The notes under the pieces are model-generated. The model was not told the origin of the DNA and made no database searches. It worked only from the letters and a program-made list of their open reading frames with translations. Positions 17,881-27,456 of a stretch of DNA of 64,000 bases are shown in pieces. The position numbers and the translations under genes are program-made. Numbering within the stretch: the stretch's first letter is position 1; each line of letters begins with the position of its first letter. Source of the DNA: JACCZX01 sp963807155 (GTDB lineage Bacteria > Pseudomonadota > Gammaproteobacteria > Burkholderiales > Burkholderiaceae_F); the NCBI GenBank assembly GCA_963807155.1, contig CAWEAZ010000038.1, forward strand, positions 1 through 64,000, written 5' to 3'.

Positions 17881-18479
17881 GGGGGTGGCATCGGAGACAC
17901 GCCGGGCGCCGCCGCCACTCGCTCGAGCCATGCTCGCACGGCAGGATACGGCGCGAGGTCGAAGCCGCCTTCGTCGGCTCTGTGTGTGTAGGCGAACAGC
18001 GCCAGGTCAGCGATGGACAGCGTGTCGTCGACAAAAAACGCGCGCTCGGACAAGTGTCGGTCCATCACGCCCAGCGCTGCATAACCGCGTTTTTCCAAAG
18101 CGGGCAAGCGCACGTCATCGTGTTTTTTCAAGAACAGTCGGATGTAGCGCGCGACTGCAATCGCTGTCTCATGGCTGTATTGCTCAAAGAACATCCACTG
18201 CAGGACGCGCGCTCGCTGGAATGGATCTGCCGGCACCAACGGTGTGCCTTCGCCGAGATACCAAAGGATCGCATTTGACTCGGCCAAGAAGGTGTTTTGG
18301 TCAACCGCGAGCACCGGTACCTGGCCGTTAGGGTTCATCGCCAAAAACGACGGCGTTTGCGTTTCACCCTTCAACGTATCGATCTCGCGCCACTGGTACG
18401 GCAGGCGCAAGTGCTCGAGCGCCATCTTGATCTTGTGGCAGTTGCCGGACGACGCCATTCCGTAGACAACGTAGCTCAC
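17877..18479 (-). CDS. Glutathione S-transferase family protein
   Basis: 200 residues: N-terminal thioredoxin-like domain (SSGNCHKIKMAL, NPNGQVPVL, the glutathione-binding LAESNAILWYL) and a C-terminal helical domain with the capping-type motif DTLSIADLALFAY. The start is GTG at 18479, with AGGAGG a few bases upstream. It appears to head the long minus-strand transcription unit running through DinB, the carboxylase subunits and the hydratase. The substrate cannot be inferred. Confidence 0.9.
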   Translation of the reverse strand: MSYVVYGMASSGNCHKIKMALEHLRLPYQWREIDTLKGETQTPSFLAMNPNGQVPVLAVDQNTFLAESNAILWYLGEGTPLVPADPFQRARVLQWMFFEQYSHETAIAVARYIRLFLKKHDDVRLPALEKRGYAALGVMDRHLSERAFFVDDTLSIADLALFAYTHRADEGGFDLAPYPAVRAWLERVAAAPGVSPMPPP

Positions 18480-18517
18480 AGAGCCTCCTTTTTGCTGAAG
18501 GGAAACTTAGGTGAGAC

Positions 18518-18552
18518 CGAAGTTTGCCACTGCGCGCATCAGGCAAACTTCG
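18518..18552 (+). repeat. Perfect inverted repeat in the metX leader
   Basis: CGAAGTTTGCC at 18518-18528 is exactly complementary to 18542-18552, with a 13-base spacer rich in GCGC. The repeat ends six bases before the metX start at 18559, so the RNA hairpin would cover the ribosome-binding region. It has no T-run, so it is not a standard terminator. It could be an operator for a dimeric repressor or a translation-blocking RNA element responding to methionine or SAM. I could not match it to the SAM-II or SAH riboswitch consensus by eye. Confidence 0.6.
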
Positions 18553-18558
18553 CCCGCA

Positions 18559-19713
18559 ATGGGATCCCAGTCAGGTTCGGTCGGCGCAAGTTCTGTCGGT
18601 GTAGTCACGCCGCAGTTGTTTCGATTCGACTCTCCGCTGCCGTTGTCGAGCGGCGCGTCGATCGATGGCTACTCCTTGATGTGTGAGACTTATGGCGAGC
18701 TCAATGCCGCCCGGAGCAATGCCGTCTTGATTTGCCATGCGCTCAATGCGTCGCATCATGTAGCGGGTACGCATGTCGACGATCCGAGTTCGCTTGGGTG
18801 GTGGGACAACATGGTCGGTCCCGGGAAGCCGGTCGATACGAACCGCTTTTTCGTCGTCGGTGTGAACAACCTCGGTTCGTGTTTTGGTTCAACCGGGCCG
18901 ATGTCGATCGATCCGTCGTCAGGCAAGCCGTACGGAGCGAGTTTTCCGGTCGTAACCGTCGAAGACTGGGTCAATGCGCAGGCACGACTGGCCGATGTAC
19001 TGGGCATTGAGCGCTGGGCGGCTGTGATGGGCGGGTCGCTCGGTGCGATGCAGGCGCTTTCCTGGACGATCCAATACCCTGAGCGCATTGCGCACTGTGT
19101 ATCGATTGCATCGGCGCCGAAACTATCGGCGCAGAACATCGCATTTAACGAAGTCGCGCGTACCGCGATCCGCTCTGATCCCGACTTTCACGGAGGCGAC
19201 TACTACGCGCACGCGACCGTGCCAAAGCGTGGCTTGCGCGTCGCGCGGATGATTGGCCACATTACGTATCTGTCCGGCGAAGATATGGCCGAAAAATTCG
19301 GCCGGGCGATGCGTGAGGCCGACTATCAATTCCACTACGAAATCGAATTCGAAGTGGAGCGCTATTTGCGCTACCAGGGCGATAAATTTTCCGAGTATTT
19401 CGACGCCAACACGTACCTCTTGATTACGCGGGCGCTCGACTATTTCGATCCGGCCAAGGCGACCAACGGCGACCTGGTGGCGGCGCTTGCGCCGGCACGC
19501 GCGAAGTTTCTGCTGGCTGCATTTACAACCGACTGGCGTTTTCCGCCTGCGCGCTCGCGCGAGATCGTCGAAGCCCTTATCGACAATGGGCGCGACGTCG
19601 CCTATGCCGAAATTGACGCGCCGCACGGCCACGATGCGTTCCTGCTCGATGATCACCGCTATCACCGCGTGGTGCGGTCCTATTTCGACAATATTGCGCA
19701 GGCACTGCGATGA
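18559..19713 (+). CDS. metX: Homoserine O-acyltransferase
   Basis: 384 residues from the ATG at 18559; longer in-frame starts would run through the leader hairpin. Alpha/beta-hydrolase acyltransferase that activates homoserine for methionine synthesis. The nucleophile is Ser160 in GGSLGAM, and the C-terminal histidine is in DAPHGHDAFLL, with the acid in the preceding TTDWRF. Family members in betaproteobacteria may use succinyl-CoA instead of acetyl-CoA; the acyl donor cannot be decided here. It overlaps metW by four bases (ATGA), the standard metX-metW arrangement. Confidence 0.95.
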   Translation: MGSQSGSVGASSVGVVTPQLFRFDSPLPLSSGASIDGYSLMCETYGELNAARSNAVLICHALNASHHVAGTHVDDPSSLGWWDNMVGPGKPVDTNRFFVVGVNNLGSCFGSTGPMSIDPSSGKPYGASFPVVTVEDWVNAQARLADVLGIERWAAVMGGSLGAMQALSWTIQYPERIAHCVSIASAPKLSAQNIAFNEVARTAIRSDPDFHGGDYYAHATVPKRGLRVARMIGHITYLSGEDMAEKFGRAMREADYQFHYEIEFEVERYLRYQGDKFSEYFDANTYLLITRALDYFDPAKATNGDLVAALAPARAKFLLAAFTTDWRFPPARSREIVEALIDNGRDVAYAEIDAPHGHDAFLLDDHRYHRVVRSYFDNIAQALR

Positions 19714-20304
19714 CAGCTGCGATCGCTTCGTGTCGACCTGCAGCAGATCGCCGATTGGGTGCGGCCCGAGAGCCGCGTACTCGACCTCGGGTGCGGCGAC
19801 GGCGCATTGCTTGCGCACCTGCGTGAACATAAGCGCTGCCATGGCTACGGCGTTGAGATCAGCGACGATCACGTGGCCGAATGCGTGCGCTCGGGGATCA
19901 ACGTGATACAGGCCAATCTCGACGCTGGTCTGCGCATGTTTGCCGACGCGATGTTTGACACCGTGGTGTTATCGCAGACACTGCAAGCGATGCACAACGC
20001 CGAAGGCATTCTGCGCGAGATGGCCCGCGTTGCGCGGCAGGGCGTTGTCAGCTTCCCTAACTTTGGTCACTGGCAGCACGCGGTGTCGTTGCTGCGCGGC
20101 CGCATGCCGGTGACGCGGAGCATTCCGTATCAGTGGTACGACACACCCAATATTCACCTGTGCACACTTAAGGACTTCGAGGCACTGGCGGCGAAATTGG
20201 GATTGAACATCACCGGCCGCGCAGTGTTCACCAATGGTTCGCAGGTAACGGCGTTGCCTGCACTACGGGGCGCGTTGGCGGTGTATCGCTTCGAGACGCG
20301 GTAG
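19710..20304 (+). CDS. metW: Methionine biosynthesis protein MetW, apparent frameshift
   Basis: About 197 residues, class I methyltransferase-like fold. The SAM-binding glycine motif is VLDLGCGDG, followed by YGVEIS and the family sequence PYQWYDTPNIHLCTLKDFE. MetW accompanies MetX in proteobacteria and supports homoserine acylation. The start overlaps the metX stop as ATGA. After about seven codons (MTAAIAS) the frame moves by +1 near 19730, rejoining at LRVDLQQIADWV, which matches the family N-terminus; one extra base in GATCGCTTCG would do it. Confidence 0.92.
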
Positions 20305-20346
20305 CGCACTACAAGGCGGCAAACAGAAAGTGAGCCAGAATCAGAC

Positions 20347-20862
20347 ATGAATCAAGCGCTGCGCGACAAACTGATCCGAAATATCGACGACGTCGAGTGG
20401 CGAACCGACAAGGCCCATTCGCCGCTTTACGAAGGAGTTCGATCCGCGAGCGTCATCGGCAGGCGCGTCGCCGGTACCGTCGCGAAGAAGTTGGGTGCAG
20501 CGGTGGATTTGGTGCCGCCGGGCAAGGCCACCTGCCCCTACCACTTTCACTACGCGCAGGAAGAGATGTTCGTGATCCTCGAAGGCTCGGGGACACTGCG
20601 CGTGGCGGGCGAGCGCATTGAAGTACGACAGGGCGATGTGATCGATATTCCGGCCGGCCCGGAGTATCCGCACCAGCTGATCAACACCTCGAATGTGCCA
20701 CTTAAGTATTTGTCGATCAGCACGCAAGAGTTTCCGGAAGTCTGCGAATACCCGGATTCGGGCAAGTATCTGGCGTTTACACCGGTCGCCGGCCCATTGC
20801 TTGAAAAGGGCCGCATGCATCGGCCAGACACTGACCTCGACTACTGGGACGGCGAGTCTTGA
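20347..20862 (+). CDS. Cupin domain protein
   Basis: 171 residues. A single cupin barrel carries the metal motif PYHFHYAQEEMFVILEGSG and the second motif GDVIDIPAGPEYPHQLIN, so the usual three histidines and one glutamate are present. Such proteins bind a metal and may be isomerases, dioxygenases or sugar binders; no substrate can be inferred. It is separated from metW by 42 bases and its end overlaps the convergent ampG gene by 22 bases. Confidence 0.85.
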   Translation: MNQALRDKLIRNIDDVEWRTDKAHSPLYEGVRSASVIGRRVAGTVAKKLGAAVDLVPPGKATCPYHFHYAQEEMFVILEGSGTLRVAGERIEVRQGDVIDIPAGPEYPHQLINTSNVPLKYLSISTQEFPEVCEYPDSGKYLAFTPVAGPLLEKGRMHRPDTDLDYWDGES

Positions 20863-22274
20863 TGTCTGGCCGTTCGCGCGCGACCCGCAAGCCAGACCAG
20901 TAGCAGCACCGGCACTCCGATCCAAGCCGTGGTGTGAAAAAACGTGACGTAGCCATATGCGTCGACGAATGCTCCGGAAAAACCGGCAACGAATTTCGGC
21001 AGCAACAGCATCACCGACGAAAACAGCGCGTATTGCGTAGCCGAGTAGGCAACGTTGGTCAGGCCCGACAGGTACGCAATGAACGCCGCTGATGCGATGC
21101 CGCCCGACAAGTTGTCGGCGGAGATCACAAAGATCAGTCCGGTCAAGTCGTGACCGCGTGTGGCGAGCCAGGCGAATAGCAGATTCGACGCCGCCGACAG
21201 CACCGCACCGGCAAACAGAATTCGCATCACACCGAAGCGCAGCGCGAGCACGCCGCCAATGAATGCGCCGGCGAGCGTCATCAACACGCCATACACCTTG
21301 GAGATCGCAGCAACTTCGTCTTTCGAGTAGCCCATATCGACATAAAAGGGAAATGCCATTACGCCCAGGACAACGTCGGAAATTCGGTAGGTGGCGATCA
21401 ATGCGAGCAGCAGCAGCGCGTGCCAGCGAAAGCGCTGGATGAAATCGGCAAACGGCCCGACGACGGCCGTCTGCAACCAGGCGAGTAGACGTGCCAGCCA
21501 GGGCGCGACTCCGCGCTCTGCGGAAAGTCTGCGTGCAAGCTCGACTTCCTCCGCTGCAATGTCGTCGCGCGCCTCGCTGACTGCTGGTTCGGGCGCAAAA
21601 AATACCGCGATGACTCCGACCAGCATCGATGCCGCCATCACCAGATAGGCAGTGGTCCATGCCGATGACACCTGAATGCTGGTCTGCGAGGCGCTCGCAC
21701 TGACATCACCTGCCGCTCTTGCGGCGATCCACAGCACTCCGGCACCTGCCCAGATCGTCGCCAGCCGGTAACCCGTCTGATACATCGCCGCCAGTGCAGC
21801 CTGCTTCTCGACCGCCGCTGATTCGATGCGATAGGCGTCCAGAGCAATGTCCTGCGTCGCCGACGCGAATGCCACGATCAGCGCAAACCACACCAGTGGA
21901 TGCAGGCCATCGAGGGGATTCATCACCGCCATGCCGATCAAGCCGCCAATGATCGCGAGTTGCGATGCCAGCAACCAACTGCGGCGACGACCTAACGCTC
22001 GAGTGAGTCCCGGCAATGCCAGTCGATCGACCAGCGGTGCCCACGCCCATTTGAATCCGTAAGCGAGTCCAACCCAGCTCAGATACCCGATCGTGGTGCG
22101 ATCGATGCCTGCTTCACGCAGACGGAAAGACAGTGTCCCGAGCACGAGCAATAACGGCAGGCCGGCGGCAAAGCCGAGGAAGAACATGCGCAGCGTCGCA
22201 GGTTCGGCGTACACGCGCACCGTATCGCTCCAGCTGCGGTGTGGCACCGTCGTGCGGGACGAAGGCTCGATCAT
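20841..22274 (-). CDS. ampG: AmpG-type muropeptide MFS transporter
   Basis: 477 residues with about 12-14 hydrophobic segments of the major facilitator fold. Family features include FFLGFAAGLPLLLVLGTLSF near the N-terminus, WVGLAYGFKWAWAPLVDR, and FASATQDIALDAYRIE. AmpG imports GlcNAc-anhydroMurNAc peptides released from peptidoglycan for recycling. A cytoplasmic loop between TM6 and TM7 (about residues 215-265) is charged. It stands alone on the minus strand, 16 bases upstream of xthA, and may be read together with it. Confidence 0.9.
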   Translation of the reverse strand: MIEPSSRTTVPHRSWSDTVRVYAEPATLRMFFLGFAAGLPLLLVLGTLSFRLREAGIDRTTIGYLSWVGLAYGFKWAWAPLVDRLALPGLTRALGRRRSWLLASQLAIIGGLIGMAVMNPLDGLHPLVWFALIVAFASATQDIALDAYRIESAAVEKQAALAAMYQTGYRLATIWAGAGVLWIAARAAGDVSASASQTSIQVSSAWTTAYLVMAASMLVGVIAVFFAPEPAVSEARDDIAAEEVELARRLSAERGVAPWLARLLAWLQTAVVGPFADFIQRFRWHALLLLALIATYRISDVVLGVMAFPFYVDMGYSKDEVAAISKVYGVLMTLAGAFIGGVLALRFGVMRILFAGAVLSAASNLLFAWLATRGHDLTGLIFVISADNLSGGIASAAFIAYLSGLTNVAYSATQYALFSSVMLLLPKFVAGFSGAFVDAYGYVTFFHTTAWIGVPVLLLVWLAGRARTARHQDSPSQ

Positions 22275-22290
22275 TCCCGTCCCCGCAAGT

Positions 22291-23064
22291 TCATAGTCGG
22301 CCGGAGTACTCGATGGTCAGCGGCGCGTGATCCGAAAAGCGCTGGTCCATGTAGATCTCCGCGGTTCGCGCGCGTTTGGCGATGCCCGGCGTCGCGATCT
22401 GATAGTCGATCCGCCAGCCGACATTTTTCGCATATGCCTGCCCGAAGTTGCTCCACCACGTGTAGCGCTCGGGCCGCGGGTCGAGCGTGCGAAACACATC
22501 GACCCAGCCGTGCTGCTCGAACACGCGCGACAGCCACGCGCGCTCTTCAGGCAAGAACCCGGAGTGCTTCTGGTTGCTGCGCCAGTTTTTCAAATCGATT
22601 TCGCGGTGAGCGATGTTGATGTCGCCGCACAAAATGAACTCGCGCCCGCTCGCCGCAAGTCGCTTCAAATGGGGAAGGAATCTTGCGAGGAAGCGAAACT
22701 TGGATGCCTGACGGTGCGGGCCGGAAGAGCCTGACGGAAAGTACACGGAGATAACAGTGACGGTTGAAAACTGTGCTTCGACATAACGGCCTTCGGCGTC
22801 AAATTCTTTCGATCCGAAACCGAGCCGGACTTCCCCGGGACGTTTGACTGCATAAAGCGCGGTACCAGCGTAGCCGCGCCGGGCCGCGCAGTGATACCAC
22901 GCGCGCATTCCCTGTGGCCGACTCTCGTCCGGGATGTCGCATTCATCGGCCTTTACCTCCTGCAGGCAGACGACGTCGGGTTTCGACTGCTCAAGCCACT
23001 GAGTGAGGCCCTTGCGTGTCGCCGAGCGAATGCCGTTAACGTTAAGAGTAGCGATACGAAACAT
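22291..23064 (-). CDS. xthA: Exodeoxyribonuclease III
   Basis: 257 residues from the ATG at 23064 (MFRIATLNVNGIRSA); a longer start adds only five residues. Endonuclease/exonuclease/phosphatase fold with the catalytic and metal motifs LQEVKADE, GDINIAHREIDL, WWSNFG, WRIDYQIA and the terminal SDHAPLTIEY. It is an AP endonuclease and 3'-5' exonuclease in base-excision repair. It is divergent from pyrE across a 136-base intergenic region that must hold both promoters; I see no convincing -35/-10 pair there. Confidence 0.95.
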   Translation of the reverse strand: MFRIATLNVNGIRSATRKGLTQWLEQSKPDVVCLQEVKADECDIPDESRPQGMRAWYHCAARRGYAGTALYAVKRPGEVRLGFGSKEFDAEGRYVEAQFSTVTVISVYFPSGSSGPHRQASKFRFLARFLPHLKRLAASGREFILCGDINIAHREIDLKNWRSNQKHSGFLPEERAWLSRVFEQHGWVDVFRTLDPRPERYTWWSNFGQAYAKNVGWRIDYQIATPGIAKRARTAEIYMDQRFSDHAPLTIEYSGRL

Positions 23065-23200
23065 TGCAAAAGCCCGCACATTGCAAGGTATGCCGAAAAA
23101 TCACGTCAATTTTGGTCGTTCGACGCCTGCGTATGCGGCAAAATTAGTGCGCCCGGCATGAGCCAGGTTATACGCATCGTCTGTTCGACCTAACGCTTAG

Positions 23201-23887
23201 ATGCTCGACGTGGATTCTCTGCAGCAACAATTTATCGAGTTTGCACTTGCCAGCAAGGTGTTGGCATTCGGCGAATTCAAAACCAAGGCCGGACGTTTGT
23301 CGCCGTATTTCTTTAACGCTGGAATGTTCAATCGTGGCGCGACGCTGGGCCGGCTGGCCAAGTTCTACGCACAGACCTTGTTGCAGGCGCGCTCTCAGGG
23401 GCGAGTGGAGTTCGATATGTTGTTCGGCCCCGCATACAAGGGCATCACGTTAGCTTCGGCGACCGCGGTGGCGCTGGCAGAGCTGGGCACCGACGTGCCG
23501 TTTGCGTTCAACCGTAAGGAAGCAAAGGATCATGGAGAAGGCGGAGTCATTGTCGGCAGTCCACTCGCGGGGCGTGTCGTGATCGTCGACGACGTGATCA
23601 CCGACGGTGCGGCCAAGCGCGAATCTGTCGAGCTCATCCGTGCGCACGGGGCGACGCCGGCGGCAGTATTGATCGCGCTCGACCGGGTCGAACGCGCGGG
23701 GAGTGGTGAACACCTGTCGTCGCGGTCGGCGGTTCAAGCGTTTGAACAGGAATTCGGCATCCCGGTGATATCGATTGCGAATTTCGGCGACCTGATGCAG
23801 TTTCTCGATTCCGATTCACCTCACGCGCGGGATGCGCGCGCTTTTCGTTCTGCCATGGAACAATACCGGGCCAAATATGCAGCATGA
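23201..23887 (+). CDS. pyrE: Orotate phosphoribosyltransferase
   Basis: 228 residues, the usual length. It makes orotidine monophosphate from orotate and PRPP in pyrimidine synthesis. The PRPP-binding motif is VVIVDDVITDGAA, with the flexible loop FNRKEAKDHGEGG and the N-terminal KTKAGRLSPYFFNAG. The frame is intact. The following coil protein starts 11 bases before the pyrE stop, so they are probably cotranscribed. Confidence 0.96.
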   Translation: MLDVDSLQQQFIEFALASKVLAFGEFKTKAGRLSPYFFNAGMFNRGATLGRLAKFYAQTLLQARSQGRVEFDMLFGPAYKGITLASATAVALAELGTDVPFAFNRKEAKDHGEGGVIVGSPLAGRVVIVDDVITDGAAKRESVELIRAHGATPAAVLIALDRVERAGSGEHLSSRSAVQAFEQEFGIPVISIANFGDLMQFLDSDSPHARDARAFRSAMEQYRAKYAA

Positions 23888-24599
23888 TTCGATAGATCAC
23901 GTTGTGCGAGCCGCACGGTTTGCAAGGTCGGCGGTAGGCACCTTATTGTTGATAACCACGGGCGCTTCCTGGGCGGCTGAGAATACGCCGCTAGGCTCCA
24001 TATTTACCTGCACCGTGAACGGCAAAACCTTTTCGGGTGATCGTCCTCCACAGGAGTGCGCTAACACCGAGATGCGCGAGTTGAACCGCGATGGCTCTGT
24101 GCGCCGAACGATTGCCCGTCCACCCACGCAGGACGAACTGCGTGCGCGAGCACTGGAGGCAAAGAAGCGGCTCGAAGAAGAAGACAAGCAACTCGCTCAG
24201 CGGCGTCGCGACAAGTCGCTGCTCGAAGCGTACGCAAGCGATGAAGAGATTGAAGCGGCGCGCGCGAAGTCGCTTGAATCGGCGACGCAGTCCATAGCGC
24301 GCGCCAAGGCCCGCATCGACAACCTGAACGGTGAGCGCAAGAAGCTCGACGATGAAGCGGAGTTCTACAAGAAGCGAGTTTTACCCGACCAAATCAAGCG
24401 CAGCTTTGTTTCGAACGAGCAGGAAGTCAGCCAGGCGGAGAAAGTCCTGAACGATGCGCTTATTGAGACCAAGCGCATCAACGAGCGGTTCGATGCTGAG
24501 AAAAAGAGGTTCCGCGAACTTCTGGCGCAGGGCGCACGGCCGGTGCAGCGCAACCCGGAGACCGATATTCTTCTTGACCCACGCTTCCAAGGAAAATGA
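23877..24599 (+). CDS. Secreted DUF4124-like coiled-coil protein
   Basis: 240 residues from the ATG at 23877. A signal-like hydrophobic segment (SAVGTLLLITTGASWA) precedes a short beta region TCTVNGKTFSGDRPPQEC with two cysteines, as in DUF4124 proteins. The rest (about 75-225) is highly charged, Arg/Lys/Glu-rich and strongly predicted by eye to be coiled coil. It is probably periplasmic. It overlaps pyrE by 11 bases. No catalytic motif is visible and its role is unknown. Confidence 0.75.
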   Translation: MQHDSIDHVVRAARFARSAVGTLLLITTGASWAAENTPLGSIFTCTVNGKTFSGDRPPQECANTEMRELNRDGSVRRTIARPPTQDELRARALEAKKRLEEEDKQLAQRRRDKSLLEAYASDEEIEAARAKSLESATQSIARAKARIDNLNGERKKLDDEAEFYKKRVLPDQIKRSFVSNEQEVSQAEKVLNDALIETKRINERFDAEKKRFRELLAQGARPVQRNPETDILLDPRFQGK

Positions 24600-24869
24600 G
24601 CGTTTTGATTTCGCGCAGATACGGGTGAGCGCGCTTTAGCGCAGCATCCCCGCGGTCGCGGTTTACCTGGTGTGCCGGCGCGATGTCGAGCGCGAGGCCT
24701 TCCAGTTAACCGGCCTGATCTCGGGTGTCGTCGCGGTCAAGGGCTAGCAGGCGGCCGGCAGCGGCGAGCTACCTGAAGGCAGCGGTATTACCGGGGCTGA
24801 AGACGCTTCGAACCTGCCGAGCTCGACAGAAGTGCTGCGGCCTACGTTCGACGTGTTCGTAGCGCCGCG
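24600..24869 (+). pseudogene. Coding-like remnant with an internal stop
   Basis: This gap between the coil protein and gatB holds no intact gene. One plus-strand frame starting near 24661 reads VYLVCRRDVEREAFQLTG..VVAVKG, then a TAG at 24745-24747, then GSGELPEGSGITGAEDASN..LRPTFDVFVAPRHAV up to TGA at 24880-24882, inside gatB. Codons are GC-rich at third positions, so it may be the decayed or misread C-terminus of a gene. I do not recognise the family. Confidence 0.35.
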
Positions 24870-26343
<1,474 letters not shown>

Positions 26344-26349
26344 GATGAC

Positions 26350-27450
26350 TCAATGCAATCGAGCGACTGCGTTTTCGTGCAACAGGCGTCGCGTTTCGCC
26401 TTGCTCGTGACAGTGTGTATCCCATGCTGCCTGCGCCATCGTTCGATGCTGACGCGCCTGCGCCGGCTGCTTTACTACATCGAGTGCGGCCGCCATATTC
26501 TCGTGCACGATGGCACGAATGTCGGCGGGTGCCGATTCATCCAACCGCCGCAGTGCAGCTACCGCCTGCGCGTAGCCTGCATCCGTTTGGCCGAGCTGCA
26601 GCAGGCAGTTCGCTCGGTCGGCCATGGCTGCGGTGCATTCGTGCAGAAAACCGTCGCCCTCGCATTGGGGCAGGTGCAAGTCGTATAGCGCAAGCGCCTG
26701 TTCATAGCGCTTTTGCAGCACATACATTTCGGCGAGCAGCAATTGGTCGAGCGTAGTGGTCGGTCCATCGGGGACCTGCGCGGCGTATTCAATGCACTGC
26801 TGTAAATCTGCGATCGCCTGCTTGACCCCGGACTTATCGAGCTCGCCGCATCCGGCGGATTGCCGGGCGTGCGCAGCTTTCGCGAGCGCGGCACGTTGCA
26901 GCCAGCTAGCCATTGCAATCTCGTCGTCGAGATCCTTCACCACATCATGCGTCTCTCGATAGAGCCGGTAGGCTGTTTCATGGTCGTGGGCGTCCTGGTG
27001 CAGCGACGCCAGCGCAAGCGAAGCGCGATAGCGCGCCTCAAGCGTGGCGTCGGAGTTCGCCAGAACCGACCTTGCATGCGTTACGGCGGCCCGAACATCA
27101 CCTTCGCGCTGCATAAATAGCGCCAACGCCGATTCACACTCGGCGACCAAGCTCAGCTCGTTTGACTTCCGGGCCTCGCGTAGCGCCGCGTACATCTTGT
27201 GTTGCGCGTCGGCAAAACGCTTGGAAAAGTATGTATCGATCGCACGCACGTAGGCGAAGCGCAGCTTCAACACGCGCGGCGCGTCTGCGGGCATCTGATC
27301 CTCGGCGTCCGCCAGTGTTCGCTCGGCTTCGGCCACTCTACCCAGGCGGGCAAGCAGCACGGCTCGGTCCTGAAGCAAGCGGATGCGCTCACTGACGTGC
27401 GCCGCCGCGGCGACGTTGCGCTCGTTAGCTTCCAACAATCGTTGCGACAC
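26350..27450 (-). CDS. TPR-like helical repeat protein inside the gat operon
   Basis: 366 residues made almost wholly of paired amphipathic helices with a tetratricopeptide-like rhythm (for example LLARLGRVAEAERTLADAED, LEARYRASLALASLHQDAHD, LQLGQTDAGYAQAVAALRRL). No signal peptide or transmembrane segment is evident, so it is probably cytoplasmic. It sits between gatA (6-base gap) and gatB (6-base gap) on the same strand, so the three share a transcript. Such repeats usually mediate protein binding. I do not recognise a named family. Confidence 0.75.
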   Translation of the reverse strand: MSQRLLEANERNVAAAAHVSERIRLLQDRAVLLARLGRVAEAERTLADAEDQMPADAPRVLKLRFAYVRAIDTYFSKRFADAQHKMYAALREARKSNELSLVAECESALALFMQREGDVRAAVTHARSVLANSDATLEARYRASLALASLHQDAHDHETAYRLYRETHDVVKDLDDEIAMASWLQRAALAKAAHARQSAGCGELDKSGVKQAIADLQQCIEYAAQVPDGPTTTLDQLLLAEMYVLQKRYEQALALYDLHLPQCEGDGFLHECTAAMADRANCLLQLGQTDAGYAQAVAALRRLDESAPADIRAIVHENMAAALDVVKQPAQARQHRTMAQAAWDTHCHEQGETRRLLHENAVARLH

Positions 27451-27456
27451 TGCGCC

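Noticed and set aside
18480..18558. SAM-II or SAH riboswitch upstream of metX
   Set aside because: The conserved core sequences and pseudoknot elements of those classes are not visible; only a simple inverted repeat is.
23065..23200. Sigma-70 promoter boxes between xthA and pyrE
   Set aside because: TTGGTC at 23112-23117 has no -10 element at acceptable spacing, so no promoter is called.
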